Assembly: GCA_041918175.1 (NCBI GenBank)
Contig: JAYRWE010000074.1
Coordinates: 12,387 to 76,386 of the forward strand
Reading direction: 5' to 3'
DNA from: JABWAN01 sp041918175
Lineage (GTDB): Bacteria > Zhuqueibacterota > Zhuqueibacteria > Zhuqueibacterales > Zhuqueibacteraceae
Length of the DNA stretch: 64,000 nt
This document shows positions 16,711 through 26,800 of the stretch, one piece after another. The translations under genes were made by a program, and so were the position numbers. The notes under the pieces are model-generated. The model saw only the letters and a program-made list of their open reading frames with translations. It made no database searches and had not been told where the DNA came from. Numbering within the stretch: position 1 is the stretch's first letter; each line of letters begins with the position of its first letter.

Positions 16711-19353
16711 CTACATACCTCCAGCGGCGCCTTTCCACAGCGCGAGATAATACGGCACATACTGAAACAATGCACGCGAACGGTCGAGATACAGCACCAA
16801 TGTGGTAAGCAAGCCGCCGAATACAAAGATAAAAACCACAAAGGCGCGGAAGTAACTCACCATGTACAGCACATGAAACGCGCGAAACATGCGCCCCCAT
16901 TGCCACAGCACGACGAGCGAGATCACAATCGTCAATGGGCCAAAAAGACTGTCATTCAAGAGCAAGCGGTGAAAGACCGGCGTGAGCAATCCTAAAAACA
17001 AAACGTTTGCCCAAGCCCAATACACGGCCGTGACGTATTGTGAAATCGGCACGCCGCTCCCAAAGAAGAGGCCGAGAAGGCGGAAGAACAGCGCGAGCAG
17101 CAACCCGGCGCAAAACGTGAAGAGCGTGCCCCAAAAGATAAACCAACCCGGATTCCATATGAGCCAGATCGCGATTGCTTTCCACGCAGCGTCGTCAAAA
17201 AGTAAATTGAGCAATTGATCGAAAATCAAACTTTGGCGAAAGGCGTAACCGAATTGCGCCAGGAGCACGGCGAGCACGCAGCTTTCCGTCAAGCCGAGCA
17301 TGAACGTGAGAAAGGGCGCGACTTTGCGGTTTTCATAAAGGTCGAGAAAGAATCCGTGTGGATGTGCGAGCACGCGCTTGAGATTGCTCAAGAGTCGGCG
17401 ATCGCGCTGCAAAAAGAAAAGAAAGACGAGAATGAGCGCGATGCCGACAATTTGAAATGTGCCCGGCGGAGAACCCACGGTTCGGCGTGCAATGAGCGTG
17501 GAATTGCTTTCGCCGCGATTGACGGCTTGCACGATTTGAAAGGCCAAGCGCCGTTGCCCGTTTGCTTCCAACAGGCCATACGTGTGTAGCCGCGAACCCG
17601 GAGTCCAATAAAATTTCCCCCAATCTTTAGAGTGCGGCGCGCCGAGCGTATGCGGAATATCTTCGGCGGGCGGGCCAAGCGCGAGCAGAGGCATGGGAGC
17701 TTGCCAATCTTGCAAAGCGTGAATCATGTAACCCGCGTGCGCGAAGGTGCTCTTTAACGAGGGCAAAACGCGATTGAAGTATTCCGCTTGCAACTCTTCC
17801 GCACGCGCCGGCTCCAAGCGCGCGCCGCTGCCGGCTTCAAGCGTGCTAACGTAATGTGAAAGGATCGGGACAACAAGTTGATTCGCGCCGGAGAGCACAG
17901 CCGTCAGCGCTTCCATATTTACCGCAAAGCGCCACTCCATGAGCATGAAATCAACGTGGGGATGCCACAAGTGTTGCCCTGCGGGCGTCGTCACCACGTA
18001 GAGCGGGCGTTCATCATTTTGCCGCATCGCCGCCACGAGCGCGGCAATTTCTTGCTGTGCGTCCGCGCTCAACGGTGTGCTATTTACGCCCAAGCCCCAA
18101 GCCAGCACACTGGGATGATGGCGATCACGTTGTTGCATCTCGCGCGCGAGCAATTGCGCAATCTGCGCAAAACGTGCATGTTGAAAATGCGCGTCCGTCA
18201 AATAATAAAGCGGCATTTCTTCCAACAGGAAAATGCCGGCGCGATCACACAACTTCGGCAAAAGGGGGTGCGGCTGGTGCCCGATGACGCGCAGCGCATT
18301 CGCGCCGAGTTGTTGCAGTGTCGTTAGCAGTTGCCGCAGTGCGGCTGTGTCCAGCACGGCAGATTGCTGATTGTAGTCTTCATACCAATCCACGCCGCGC
18401 AAGACGAACGGCGCACCGTTAAGGCGCAACTCTTTCCCCGTCAATTCGATCTGGCGAAAGCCGGTCTCTTGCCAAATTTCATCGACCACACTTTTGTTGC
18501 GCGTGAGCACGAGGCGCAATTGATACAGCACAGGGTTCGCGGGCGACCATAAACTTGCGTTGAGCACGTTACAATTCAATGTCAACGCATGGCGATGCTC
18601 CTGCCAATTGGAAAGCATGATGGGCGTCGAAGCCGCGACTTTGGTTTGACGCGCAAAATCCCACACTTCCAACTCAGCCATCAGACCGCTCAGGCTTTCC
18701 GGCGGGAGAGTGCGGCTGCTGCGTAACTGCGCTTGTAATGCGATTTGCACTGCGCCATTGGCAATCGTGGTGCGTGTCGAGAAATGATCAATCGCAGCCA
18801 ACGGCAAAACTTCGATATAAATTTCACGCAGCACACCGCCGGCGTTGGGCCAACCCATGGGGCGATGTTTGGGCGGAAAGGAGTGCAACGGTGTGAGGCG
18901 ATTGTCAACCGTAATGCTAATCGAGTTCTCTTGCGCATAGCGCACGATTTCATTGTTCAAATCAACGGAAAAATGCGTATAGCCGCCGAGGTGCGCGGCT
19001 GCGATTTCATTATTGATCGCAATGCGCGCTTCATGATTGATCCCCAAGGCATGCAAACGCAACGTGCGTTCGCGCAGCGAATCCGCAAGGTGAAACTTGC
19101 GTTCGAATTTTACTTCGCCTTCGAAATAGTATGCGCCGGGAAGCTTCACTTCAGTCGCGATTTTCGCCTGTGGCGAACTGGCCTGCCAAACGCCGTCGAG
19201 TGGAACCAAGATGCGGGTCTGCGAAGCGGTCGTGCTCCAATCGGCCACCGCATTCGCGCTGCGGAAATTTTGAGCGCCATCAGTTTGGCCCCACAGCGTA
19301 GTCGCCAGCGCCAACACCAAAACGCCATGCGCAAAAGATAAATGCCGTTGCAA
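16711..19353 (-). CDS. GH2-like (beta-galactosidase/glucuronidase fold) protein lacking the catalytic Glu, fused to a polytopic membrane domain
   Basis: About 880 residues. I place the start at the TTG at 19353 because AAGGAG sits 8 bases before it; an upstream TTG at 19374 has none. A signal peptide ends in TLWGQ. Residues about 30-600 follow glycoside hydrolase family 2: jelly-roll domain ('VKLPGAYYFEGEVKFERKF'), Ig domain, then a TIM barrel ('GKELRLNGAPFVLRGVDWYE', 'RDRHHPSVLAWGLG'). In active enzymes the last motif continues N-E with the acid/base Glu; here it reads V-Asn424-Ser425. From about residue 640 come five or six hydrophobic segments and the end resembles Yip1-type membrane domains. 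It is probably inner-membrane anchored with the GH2 part outside. It may be a carbohydrate sensor rather than an enzyme; that is inference. Confidence 0.75.
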   Translation of the reverse strand: MQRHLSFAHGVLVLALATTLWGQTDGAQNFRSANAVADWSTTASQTRILVPLDGVWQASSPQAKIATEVKLPGAYYFEGEVKFERKFHLADSLRERTLRLHALGINHEARIAINNEIAAAHLGGYTHFSVDLNNEIVRYAQENSISITVDNRLTPLHSFPPKHRPMGWPNAGGVLREIYIEVLPLAAIDHFSTRTTIANGAVQIALQAQLRSSRTLPPESLSGLMAELEVWDFARQTKVAASTPIMLSNWQEHRHALTLNCNVLNASLWSPANPVLYQLRLVLTRNKSVVDEIWQETGFRQIELTGKELRLNGAPFVLRGVDWYEDYNQQSAVLDTAALRQLLTTLQQLGANALRVIGHQPHPLLPKLCDRAGIFLLEEMPLYYLTDAHFQHARFAQIAQLLAREMQQRDRHHPSVLAWGLGVNSTPLSADAQQEIAALVAAMRQNDERPLYVVTTPAGQHLWHPHVDFMLMEWRFAVNMEALTAVLSGANQLVVPILSHYVSTLEAGSGARLEPARAEELQAEYFNRVLPSLKSTFAHAGYMIHALQDWQAPMPLLALGPPAEDIPHTLGAPHSKDWGKFYWTPGSRLHTYGLLEANGQRRLAFQIVQAVNRGESNSTLIARRTVGSPPGTFQIVGIALILVFLFFLQRDRRLLSNLKRVLAHPHGFFLDLYENRKVAPFLTFMLGLTESCVLAVLLAQFGYAFRQSLIFDQLLNLLFDDAAWKAIAIWLIWNPGWFIFWGTLFTFCAGLLLALFFRLLGLFFGSGVPISQYVTAVYWAWANVLFLGLLTPVFHRLLLNDSLFGPLTIVISLVVLWQWGRMFRAFHVLYMVSYFRAFVVFIFVFGGLLTTLVLYLDRSRALFQYVPYYLALWKGAAGGM

Positions 19354-19436
19354 CCGTGTTCTCCTTGAGGTCAAATCATTCAGTTGTCGTGCCGCCGAGC
19401 GGCGAGGTTAAGGCACCGAGCCAACATTACATCACT

Positions 19437-19961
19437 TCACGGCAAACCTACGTGAGCGGCCAAATACGTGTTCTTGTAGCGCACATATCTCTGCGCTGAA
19501 GCCGTGAGATTCGCAATTTCTTCTTCCCGCAGTGCGCGCTTCACGACCGCGGGGTTGCCCGCCACGAGCGTTTTTTCAGGCACAATAAATCCTTCACGCA
19601 CAACCGCGCCCGCGGCCACTAATGCGTATGGCCCGACTTGCGCGCCGTCAAGAATGCGCGCGCCCATGCCGATCAAACAATAATCTTTGATCACACAACC
19701 ATGCAACACCGCGCTATGTCCCACGGTCACGCCCTCGCCGATGATGAGCGGCCAGCGTTCAAACGTGACGTGACACATGCACAAATCTTGAATGTTTGTG
19801 CGCGGCCCGATGCGGATATAATTCACGTCTCCACGAATCACGGTATTGAACCACACACTGCACTCATCGCCGAGGTGCACGTCGCCGATAATCGTTGCGT
19901 TTGGAGCGATAAAAAGATTTTGGCCGAGTGTCGGGGAAATGTTTTGATAGGGTAGGATCAT
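19437..19961 (-). CDS. Gamma-carbonic-anhydrase-like hexapeptide-repeat protein
   Basis: 174 residues, all left-handed beta-helix hexapeptide repeats ('APNATIIGDVHLGDECSVWF', 'VIRGDVNYIRIGPRTNIQD'). The three zinc-type histidines of gamma-carbonic anhydrases are in place (CMCHVT, VGHSAVLHG). PaaY/YrdA-type proteins of this length are cytoplasmic and may hydrate CO2 or hydrolyse thioesters. The start is the ATG at 19961, just after the stop of the dienelactone hydrolase gene, so the two are almost certainly co-transcribed. The frame continues 13 codons further upstream, but that part overlaps the hydrolase gene and is not conserved in the family. Confidence 0.88.
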   Translation of the reverse strand: MILPYQNISPTLGQNLFIAPNATIIGDVHLGDECSVWFNTVIRGDVNYIRIGPRTNIQDLCMCHVTFERWPLIIGEGVTVGHSAVLHGCVIKDYCLIGMGARILDGAQVGPYALVAAGAVVREGFIVPEKTLVAGNPAVVKRALREEEIANLTASAQRYVRYKNTYLAAHVGLP

Positions 19962-19963
19962 TT

Positions 19964-20773
19964 TCAGATCTTTTTCAACAAATCTTTGATGCGCACCCAC
20001 GCTTCGTCGCGCGCTTTCTTATTTGCTTCGTTTGCGTTCGGCTCCTCGCCCGCACGCATGAAACCGTGGCCCGCGCCCTCATAGGTCGCGGGTTCATATT
20101 TTTTCCCCGCAGACTTCATCAGCTCCTCGGATTGCGGAATCGTGGCGTTGACGCGCGCATCATTGCCGCCATAAAAACCATACACGGGGCATGTGATGCG
20201 TGCGCTCTCTTCTTTGGTTTCCGGTCCGTTGCCGTAAAACACCATAGCTGCTGACAAACTCGCACGATTCGTGGCAAAGCGAAACGATTGTCTTCCTCCC
20301 CAACAAAAGCCGGCGCTCACAACTTTGCCATTGGCCGCGGGCAGCTTGGCAACATAATCCGCGACTGCGTTGAGGTCTGCCGTCACTTGCTCCGGTTTGA
20401 GGTTGGAGATCGCTTCGCGCGCGGCATCACCATCGGCAAAATCACTGGTCTTGCCGCCGTTGGGCGCCATGCCCGAAAGCAAATCCGGCGCGATCGCGAT
20501 ATAGCCCGCTTCGGCAAATTGATCTGCCACGTTGCGCACCCAATCGGTGAGACCGCGATTCTCATGAATAACTAAGACCGCAAGCGTCTTGTTCTTTACT
20601 TCGGGATAAACTACATACGCATGCACGGTGCGCGCACCATGTTTGATCGCCACCCACTCTTGATGACGCGAAGACTTTTCCAAGCGCTGCTTGGCAAAGT
20701 CTTGGGCAGAGAGGGAGCAAGCAAGCGCCAAGCTCACGGCCAAGACGCCGAGTATGGTGTGACTCCGATGCAT
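19964..20773 (-). CDS. Secreted dienelactone hydrolase family protein
   Basis: 269 residues with a signal peptide ending in ACSLSAQ. The dienelactone-hydrolase triad is Cys157 (GFCWGG), Asp205 (GGNDARV) and His236 (GAGHGF), and the family's 'IHENRGL' strand-turn is present near residue 70. Characterised family members open dienelactones in chloroaromatic breakdown, but many homologues are general esterases. A signal peptide is unusual for the classic enzyme and points to a periplasmic esterase. It precedes the gamma-carbonic-anhydrase-like gene with a 2-bp gap. Confidence 0.88.
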   Translation of the reverse strand: MHRSHTILGVLAVSLALACSLSAQDFAKQRLEKSSRHQEWVAIKHGARTVHAYVVYPEVKNKTLAVLVIHENRGLTDWVRNVADQFAEAGYIAIAPDLLSGMAPNGGKTSDFADGDAAREAISNLKPEQVTADLNAVADYVAKLPAANGKVVSAGFCWGGRQSFRFATNRASLSAAMVFYGNGPETKEESARITCPVYGFYGGNDARVNATIPQSEELMKSAGKKYEPATYEGAGHGFMRAGEEPNANEANKKARDEAWVRIKDLLKKI

Positions 20774-20982
20774 GAGTGCGCCTCGAATTTATGATTAAGC
20801 GTGCAATGCCGTTGGTGAATTTGATCGGCGCTAATATAGAAAGCAAAAGCCTTTCTTCAAAATTGAATCTCATCGAAAAAACGCGCTTGGATAATTTTCT
20901 TTCCGTTTGCACATTCGCGTTGCGCCCGGCGCTAGGCCGATAAATCACACCGGCTTTTCATTTAACCAGAAAGCACGCCGCC

Positions 20983-22818
20983 ATGAAAAAACAAAACCTC
21001 CTCTTCTTGTTGAGCTGCATGCTCGTGATGTTCATCGGCAAAGTTTTATCGCAACCCACCAACCAAGCGCTCGCTTCCGTGGTGCTCTCTGCCAAACAAG
21101 CGAAAACCGAGCATGCGGCTTGGGGCGATTTTACGACTTACTTCACCGGCGAAACCTATGGCACGCGCGACGTGCTCGCCGGCGTTGCGGTGATCAAGCC
21201 CGGCCAGCAAATTCATCCGCCGCATCAACATGCCGAAGAAGAGTATTTAATGGTAACGGAAGGCAAGGGAGCGTGGCATCTCAATGGAAAAGACTTCACG
21301 GCGCAAGCAGGCGACATGCTCTATGCCGCGCCGTGGGACATACATGGTATCGCAAATAGCGGTACAACCCCGCTCAAATTTGTCGTGTGGAAATGGAACA
21401 ACAAAGGCAGTGCATTGCCGCTCACGCCCATGAATAGCACGGAATGGCTCTCTTTGTTTGACGGCAAAACTTTGAACGGTTGGCAGGCGAATGAAAACGC
21501 GAGCACGTGGCGCGTGGAAGAGGGCGCGCTCGTCTGTCGCGGACCGCGCTCACATTTATTTTATAGCGGCGAAATTGCCAAGCATGATTTCAAAAATTTC
21601 GAGTTCAGCGCGGAAGTAAAAACCACGCCCGGTTCCAATTCAGGCATTTATTTTCACACGGCATTTCAACCAAGCGGCTGGCCGGCCAAAGGCTATGAAT
21701 GCCAGGTTATCAATAGCAATGCGCCTGCAAAGCCCGGCGAGTACGTCGAGCACAAAATGACCGGCAGCTTATACGCGATTCGCAACATATGGAAAGCGCC
21801 GGTGCCTGACAATGTTTGGTTCAATTACCGCATCGTGGTGCAAGGCAAGACGATTCGCACGTACCTCAACGACGAGTTGATGGTGGATTACACCGAGCCT
21901 TCGTCTCCGTTTCGCCCCGAAGACAAAAAAGGCCGCTTGCTCTCTTCGGGCACGTTTGCGCTGCAAGGCCACGATCCCAACAGCGTGGTTTATTATCGTA
22001 ACCTGCGCGTGCGACCTTTGCCCGACGATCTCGCCACACCGGGGGTGCCGCTGGAAGACCCCGACTTTGATCGCAGATTGACGCAACTGGCCAACGACAA
22101 TTTTCCTCTGCTTGATTTGCACGTGCATCTCAAAGGCGGTTTGTTGATGGAACCCGCGCTCGCCAATGCGCGCAAGTATGGCTACACCTATGGCCTCGCC
22201 GTGAATTGCGGATTGAAAATGGGTTTTGAAAGCGATGCTGAGGTGGAGCAATACATTGCCAACTATCGCAAACCCGCGCACACATTTTTCGCGATGCAGG
22301 CCGAAGGCCGCGAATGGTTGAACATGTTCTCGCCGAAAATCATAACGCAGTTCGATTATATTTTTACCGACGCGATGACATGGACGAATGCCAATGGCAA
22401 GCGCATGCGTTTGTGGATGAAGGAAGAGTTGGAGCTTGGTGATCCGCAGGATTTCATGGAGCAACTCGTGAGTAACATCGAAAAAATTTTCAGCACGGAG
22501 CCGGTGCATCTCTATGCGAATGCGAGCTACATTCCCGACGAATTAAATTCACGCTATGATGAACTGTGGACACCCGGCCGCATGGATCGCGTCATCAAAG
22601 TGCTGGTCGATAAAAAGATTGCGATGGAAATCAACGACCGTCGCAAAATTCCGAACGCGACTTTCATTAAGCGTGCGAAAGCTGCGGGTGTGAAATTCAC
22701 TTTCGGCACGAACAACGCAGGCGGCGACGACTTGGGCAAGCTTGCATATTGTCTCGCCATGATCGAGCAATGCGGCCTTACGCCAAACGACATGTGGTTG
22801 CCGCACAAACGAAACTAG
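20983..22818 (+). CDS. Cupin - DUF1080 - amidohydrolase-like triple-domain secreted protein
   Basis: 611 residues. Signal peptide (to GKVLSQ, residue 24). Residues 40-145 are a cupin with the metal-binding set His78, His81, His83 and the following glutamates (HPPHQHAEEEY). Residues 150-345 are a DUF1080/3-keto-disaccharide hydrolase-type lectin-like domain ('WLSLFDGKTLNGWQ', 'GSNSGIYFHT', 'VWFNYRIVVQGKTIRTYLN'). Residues 365-611 resemble the amidohydrolase/PHP metal-dependent fold, opening with a DLHVH motif (His380, His382) and ending 'FTFGTNNAGGDDLGKLAYCL'. The whole suggests a periplasmic carbohydrate-modifying protein, but the reaction is unknown. It is transcribed away from the minus-strand locus; the 209-bp gap to the dienelactone hydrolase gene holds both promoters. 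Confidence 0.82.
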   Translation: MKKQNLLFLLSCMLVMFIGKVLSQPTNQALASVVLSAKQAKTEHAAWGDFTTYFTGETYGTRDVLAGVAVIKPGQQIHPPHQHAEEEYLMVTEGKGAWHLNGKDFTAQAGDMLYAAPWDIHGIANSGTTPLKFVVWKWNNKGSALPLTPMNSTEWLSLFDGKTLNGWQANENASTWRVEEGALVCRGPRSHLFYSGEIAKHDFKNFEFSAEVKTTPGSNSGIYFHTAFQPSGWPAKGYECQVINSNAPAKPGEYVEHKMTGSLYAIRNIWKAPVPDNVWFNYRIVVQGKTIRTYLNDELMVDYTEPSSPFRPEDKKGRLLSSGTFALQGHDPNSVVYYRNLRVRPLPDDLATPGVPLEDPDFDRRLTQLANDNFPLLDLHVHLKGGLLMEPALANARKYGYTYGLAVNCGLKMGFESDAEVEQYIANYRKPAHTFFAMQAEGREWLNMFSPKIITQFDYIFTDAMTWTNANGKRMRLWMKEELELGDPQDFMEQLVSNIEKIFSTEPVHLYANASYIPDELNSRYDELWTPGRMDRVIKVLVDKKIAMEINDRRKIPNATFIKRAKAAGVKFTFGTNNAGGDDLGKLAYCLAMIEQCGLTPNDMWLPHKRN

Positions 22819-23679
22819 GCTCTTCTTCAATGAGAAGAGAGTTTTGAACTGAAGCAGCAACAAGCTTTACTAAACTTTTCAAGCCGACTAAAACTTGTTG
22901 CCTACTTGTCCTGTTGAATGCCATGGCACCGAGTTTGTCGAAGCCAATGAAGCTCTTTCGGTGGACATGCATGCGAAGGCTATTTCATACGGTGACCAAG
23001 GAACCAGCCCGTCTCGATTCCTTCCTTTCGAATGCCGATGTACTTCAAAAAGGCTCACTTTGCTCCAGCAGATATTTAGGCTTTGCTTTATGTTTTACAA
23101 AGACCAAGCAGAGAAAAGCACGAGGCTTGCTTTCAAAAACCACGGCTTGGGTGAATAAGATGTGGATAACTTCTTCTGCTTGAAATTCCTCACGTAGAGC
23201 AAAATTTCTTTACAGTCTTTTCAAATTTAGCGTCTTGCATTTTCGGCTCCGGAACCGGCTCCAATTACAACTGTAATTTGGATTTGCTTTCTTTGCGGTA
23301 ATTCTAATTTTTCAATGCCTTGCCTGAAGAAAATCTCGCCACAACCACAGGTAGTGGCTACCATTTCATGACCTACAATTGGCTGTTTTTCATTGAAAAT
23401 TTTCAAATGAAAAAGTTTACGCATTTCATGAATGTAATCCTGTGAGCAAATACTCATATAAATCGAATGTGGATAACTTGTGCGCAAATCTATAGCGGAT
23501 GAATACTTCCATACTTTTACTGCCGAACTTTTACTTGGACTCCTTCAGCATTTTCTCTATATTTGAAACGGAACAATTGCAGCTTGAGCTTTGTTATCCC
23601 TACTACAATCCGCTTTGAACAAGCAGCACCCCAAGCGCAGCAGTATCCAGCACGAACCTTGCAAAAGCAAAGGGCCGCT
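22819..23679. other. AT-rich, gene-poor region with two DnaA-box-like sites
   Basis: I find no recognisable gene in this 860-bp stretch, which is visibly richer in A/T than its neighbours. Two perfect TGTGGATAA sequences (complement of the DnaA box TTATCCACA) occur at 23161-23169 and 23468-23476 in the same orientation. Two boxes are too few to call an origin. A weak minus-strand reading frame (23227-23457) is listed separately. Confidence 0.4.
23227..23457 (-). CDS. Possible small hypothetical protein
   Basis: A 76-codon frame from the ATG at 23457 (a TTG at 23487 is also open) to the stop at 23227. The product has a CGC motif (VATTCGCGEIFF) and a basic middle. No family is recognised and there is no clear ribosome site. 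It may be a degraded gene end. Listed because nothing else in the region is open. Confidence 0.2.
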   Translation of the reverse strand: MSICSQDYIHEMRKLFHLKIFNEKQPIVGHEMVATTCGCGEIFFRQGIEKLELPQRKQIQITVVIGAGSGAENARR

Positions 23680-23865
23680 TTGAATAAGTCCGACATTTTT
23701 CGCCGTGGGATCTACCTGGCGTTGAGTCTGGGCGGGATCGTATACGAGCTGTCTGCAAGAGACGAAATCCGATGGTTTTTGCTTGGCGGCTATGGCTTCA
23801 TTATTGTAGCTACAGTTTACTCTCTTTATATTCAGGGATCGAAACGCAATGAAGAAACTTTGTAA
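23680..23865 (+). CDS. Small two-helix membrane protein
   Basis: 61 residues from a TTG at 23680 preceded by AAAGGG. Two hydrophobic segments (GIYLALSLGGIVYEL and WFLLGGYGFIIVATVYSLYI) are joined by a short charged turn, and the end is basic. It overlaps the start of the C25 peptidase gene by 17 bp, suggesting translational coupling. The frame is open further upstream to 23563, without support. No family is recognised; a partner of the exported peptidase is possible. Confidence 0.4.
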   Translation: MNKSDIFRRGIYLALSLGGIVYELSARDEIRWFLLGGYGFIIVATVYSLYIQGSKRNEETL

Positions 23866-26800
23866 TCTCAGTATTGTTTTGATTTGCTCGCTGCCTTTGC
23901 TACTTGCCGCAGACGCGGCCTCGCAATCTGCTTTACACTTGCAACAAGCTACTACACAACAAACGAGTGCTCGTTTTGCTTTAGTCGATTTTAAATTTGA
24001 CACATTGCGCGTCGCTGGTTTGGGCCAGACGCTCCGAGTTTCACCACGTTTCAAATCCGGTTTGAGTTTGGAGCAAGCCGGTGCGCCGAATTTGCCGAGG
24101 CAGGTTTTCATTCTCGGCGTGCCGCGCAATGCCATCGTCACAGCAATTGCGCAACCGCTCCGCGTCGAGGAGTTTAGAGATATTGACCTCGCACCGGTTG
24201 CGACATATAAGGATAGTTCGATCACTTACCCTCGCGATGAGAAAATTTACTCCCAAGATCGCTTCTACCCGCAAGAACTAGCCGTCGTCGATGCGCCTTC
24301 CCAATTTCGAGATCAAACCATTGTCCGCGTCGAAATCTCTCCTTTGCAATACAATCCGGTCACGCGCATCTTGCGCGTTATTCATGAAATGCAAATCGTC
24401 GTGAATCATGCAGGTGCGGCTGTAAACGAGCGCTTGCTTGCGCAGACTTCGCTAGTGGAAGAGAGCTTGTATCGCGATCTGCTGTTGAATTATGAACAAG
24501 CCAAACCGCTGCGCACGCCGCGCGAAGTGACGCTCAATAAAACCGCTTCGCCCCTTGCCGAGGGGCCGCTTTATAAATTCGCCGTGAGCAAAGAAGGTAT
24601 TTATCGCATCACCGGCCAAACGCTCGAAGGCAAAGGCATATCGCTCGGCAACATCAATCCCGCGAATATCAAACTTTACAACAACGGCGGCCGCGAATTG
24701 CCGCGCCTTGTGAGCGCCCCGCGCCCCGCTGACATTTTGGAAAGCGCGATTTATGTTGCCGACGGCGGCGACGGCAAATTTGACCGAAACGATTTTATTC
24801 TCTTTTATGGCCGCGGCGTGAACGGCTTCGCATATGACTCCACCACTGGCAACTCCGCGCATTACATCAACCATTTCGGCTTTGACAATTTTTATTTTCT
24901 CACCGTCAATCCCGCCAACGCGACAACGCCCGGCAAGCGCATGGCCGTGCGCGCAACGTTGCCCGTTGCCAATGCTACAACGGCCACTTCAACTTTTCGC
25001 GAAAAGCTTTTTGTCGAAGAAGATCTAAATGTGTGGCTGGAATCGGATCAAACATGGTTCGGCTATTTGTTCTCCAATTCCCCGGGCAGCAATAAACGCA
25101 CATACACAGTGACGATGACCGATCCCGTCGTGGAGAGTATTGCTTCCTTCAAATTCCAGGTATACGCGCCTACAGAGAGCGGTATCTTTGGCACAGCACA
25201 TACCGTGCGGCTTAATTTTAATGATCAGCCCAAAGGCGAGTTTGCGATCTTCGGGAATGATTTTGACACGCAATCTTATGAAGACAACTTCGCCGGCGCG
25301 CTGAAAAACGGCGACAACAAGATCGTCGTGGAATATGAAGGCGCAAGCGCATTGGTGAGCATGTTCATGGACTTCTTCGAACTGCGTTATGAGCGCACTC
25401 TCAAACTTGCCAACAACATTCTGCTCTTTGATGGCTTGAAGGGCACAGGCCCCGCGGCATATACGCTCGCCGATGCCGCCGCGCAAAATCTCTGGCTTTT
25501 CGATGTTTCAGATTTCAGCAATGTGGCGCAACTCTCCTCGCAGAATTGGCAGAGCACGGGCGCGCAAACTATTTTTGCCGAGGCGACGCACCCGACCGTG
25601 CCCAAGCGCTATCTCGCGGCCACGAGCGCGACGTTCACGGATATCGAAGCGAGCAAAATCGAACTCGATGCGCCCTCGAACTTGCGCGCGACGACCAATG
25701 AAGCCGATATGGTCATTATCACCCACAGTGATTTTCTCGCGCAAGCGCAGCGCATCAAAAGCCTGCGCGAAAATTGGCGCCCCGCCGGCGCAACGCAAAC
25801 CATGAAAGTGGAAGTCGTCAACATTCAAGATGTGTTCGACGAGTTTTCTTCGGGCATGTACGATCCCGTTGCCATTCGCGACTTTCTGAAATATGCCTAC
25901 GAAAATTGGACGCGCCGGCCTTCATTTGCTTTGCTTTTCGGTGACGGCGATTATGATCCGAAGAACATCATTGTGAAGACCGACAAGAATTGGATTCCAA
26001 GTTATCATACCGACGATTTACACTCTGTGGAAGTACACGACAGCCGCGTCACCGATAGTTGGTTTACGTATCTCGTGGGCGGCGACAATGATATTCGCAT
26101 GGACATGGCCATTGGCCGCATTCCCGCGCGCAGTCTCACCGACGCCGAAGCTTATGTCGACAAGCTGGTCAAATATGAAACCGCGCCGACATTTGGAACG
26201 TGGCGTAACACTGTCATCATGGTCGCCGATGATGAACTTGGCCCCGGCGGAACCTCTTCGGGCGAAACCATTCACACCGCGGACACGGAAAGATTGGCGG
26301 AGAATTTCACGCCGCGCTATTTCGATGTAAAAAAACTTTATCTCATGGAATATGCCGCGGTGCAAAGCGCTTCGGTCTCCGGCGTAAAAAAGCCGACCGC
26401 GAACGAAGCCTTGCTGCGTTTGCTAAATAACGGTTCGGCCATTGTCAATTACACCGGCCACGGCAACCCGACGGTATGGTCGCACGAACGCGTGCTTGAG
26501 CTTTCCGAGGACTTTGATCGCATTCAAAACGGCGACCGGCAAGCGGTCTGGATTGCGGCCACGTGTACGTTCGGCAAATTCGACGATCCCGATCGCCAAA
26601 GCTTTGCCGAACAACTCGTGCTTGTGCCCAAACGCGGCGCGATCGCCGCGCTTGCCACGGTACGCGATGTGTATTCCACCAGCAATGCCGCGCTCAATCA
26701 AGCCTATTATCAAAATCTGTTTTTGTCGGATCAAAGCTCGCAATATTTGGGCACGGCCATGGTCAATGCGCGCGCGCGTACAAACAGCCGCGATAATGAC

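Noticed and set aside
22819..23679. Replication origin
   Set aside because: Only two DnaA boxes, no dnaA, dnaN or parAB gene near, no AT-rich 13-mer array.
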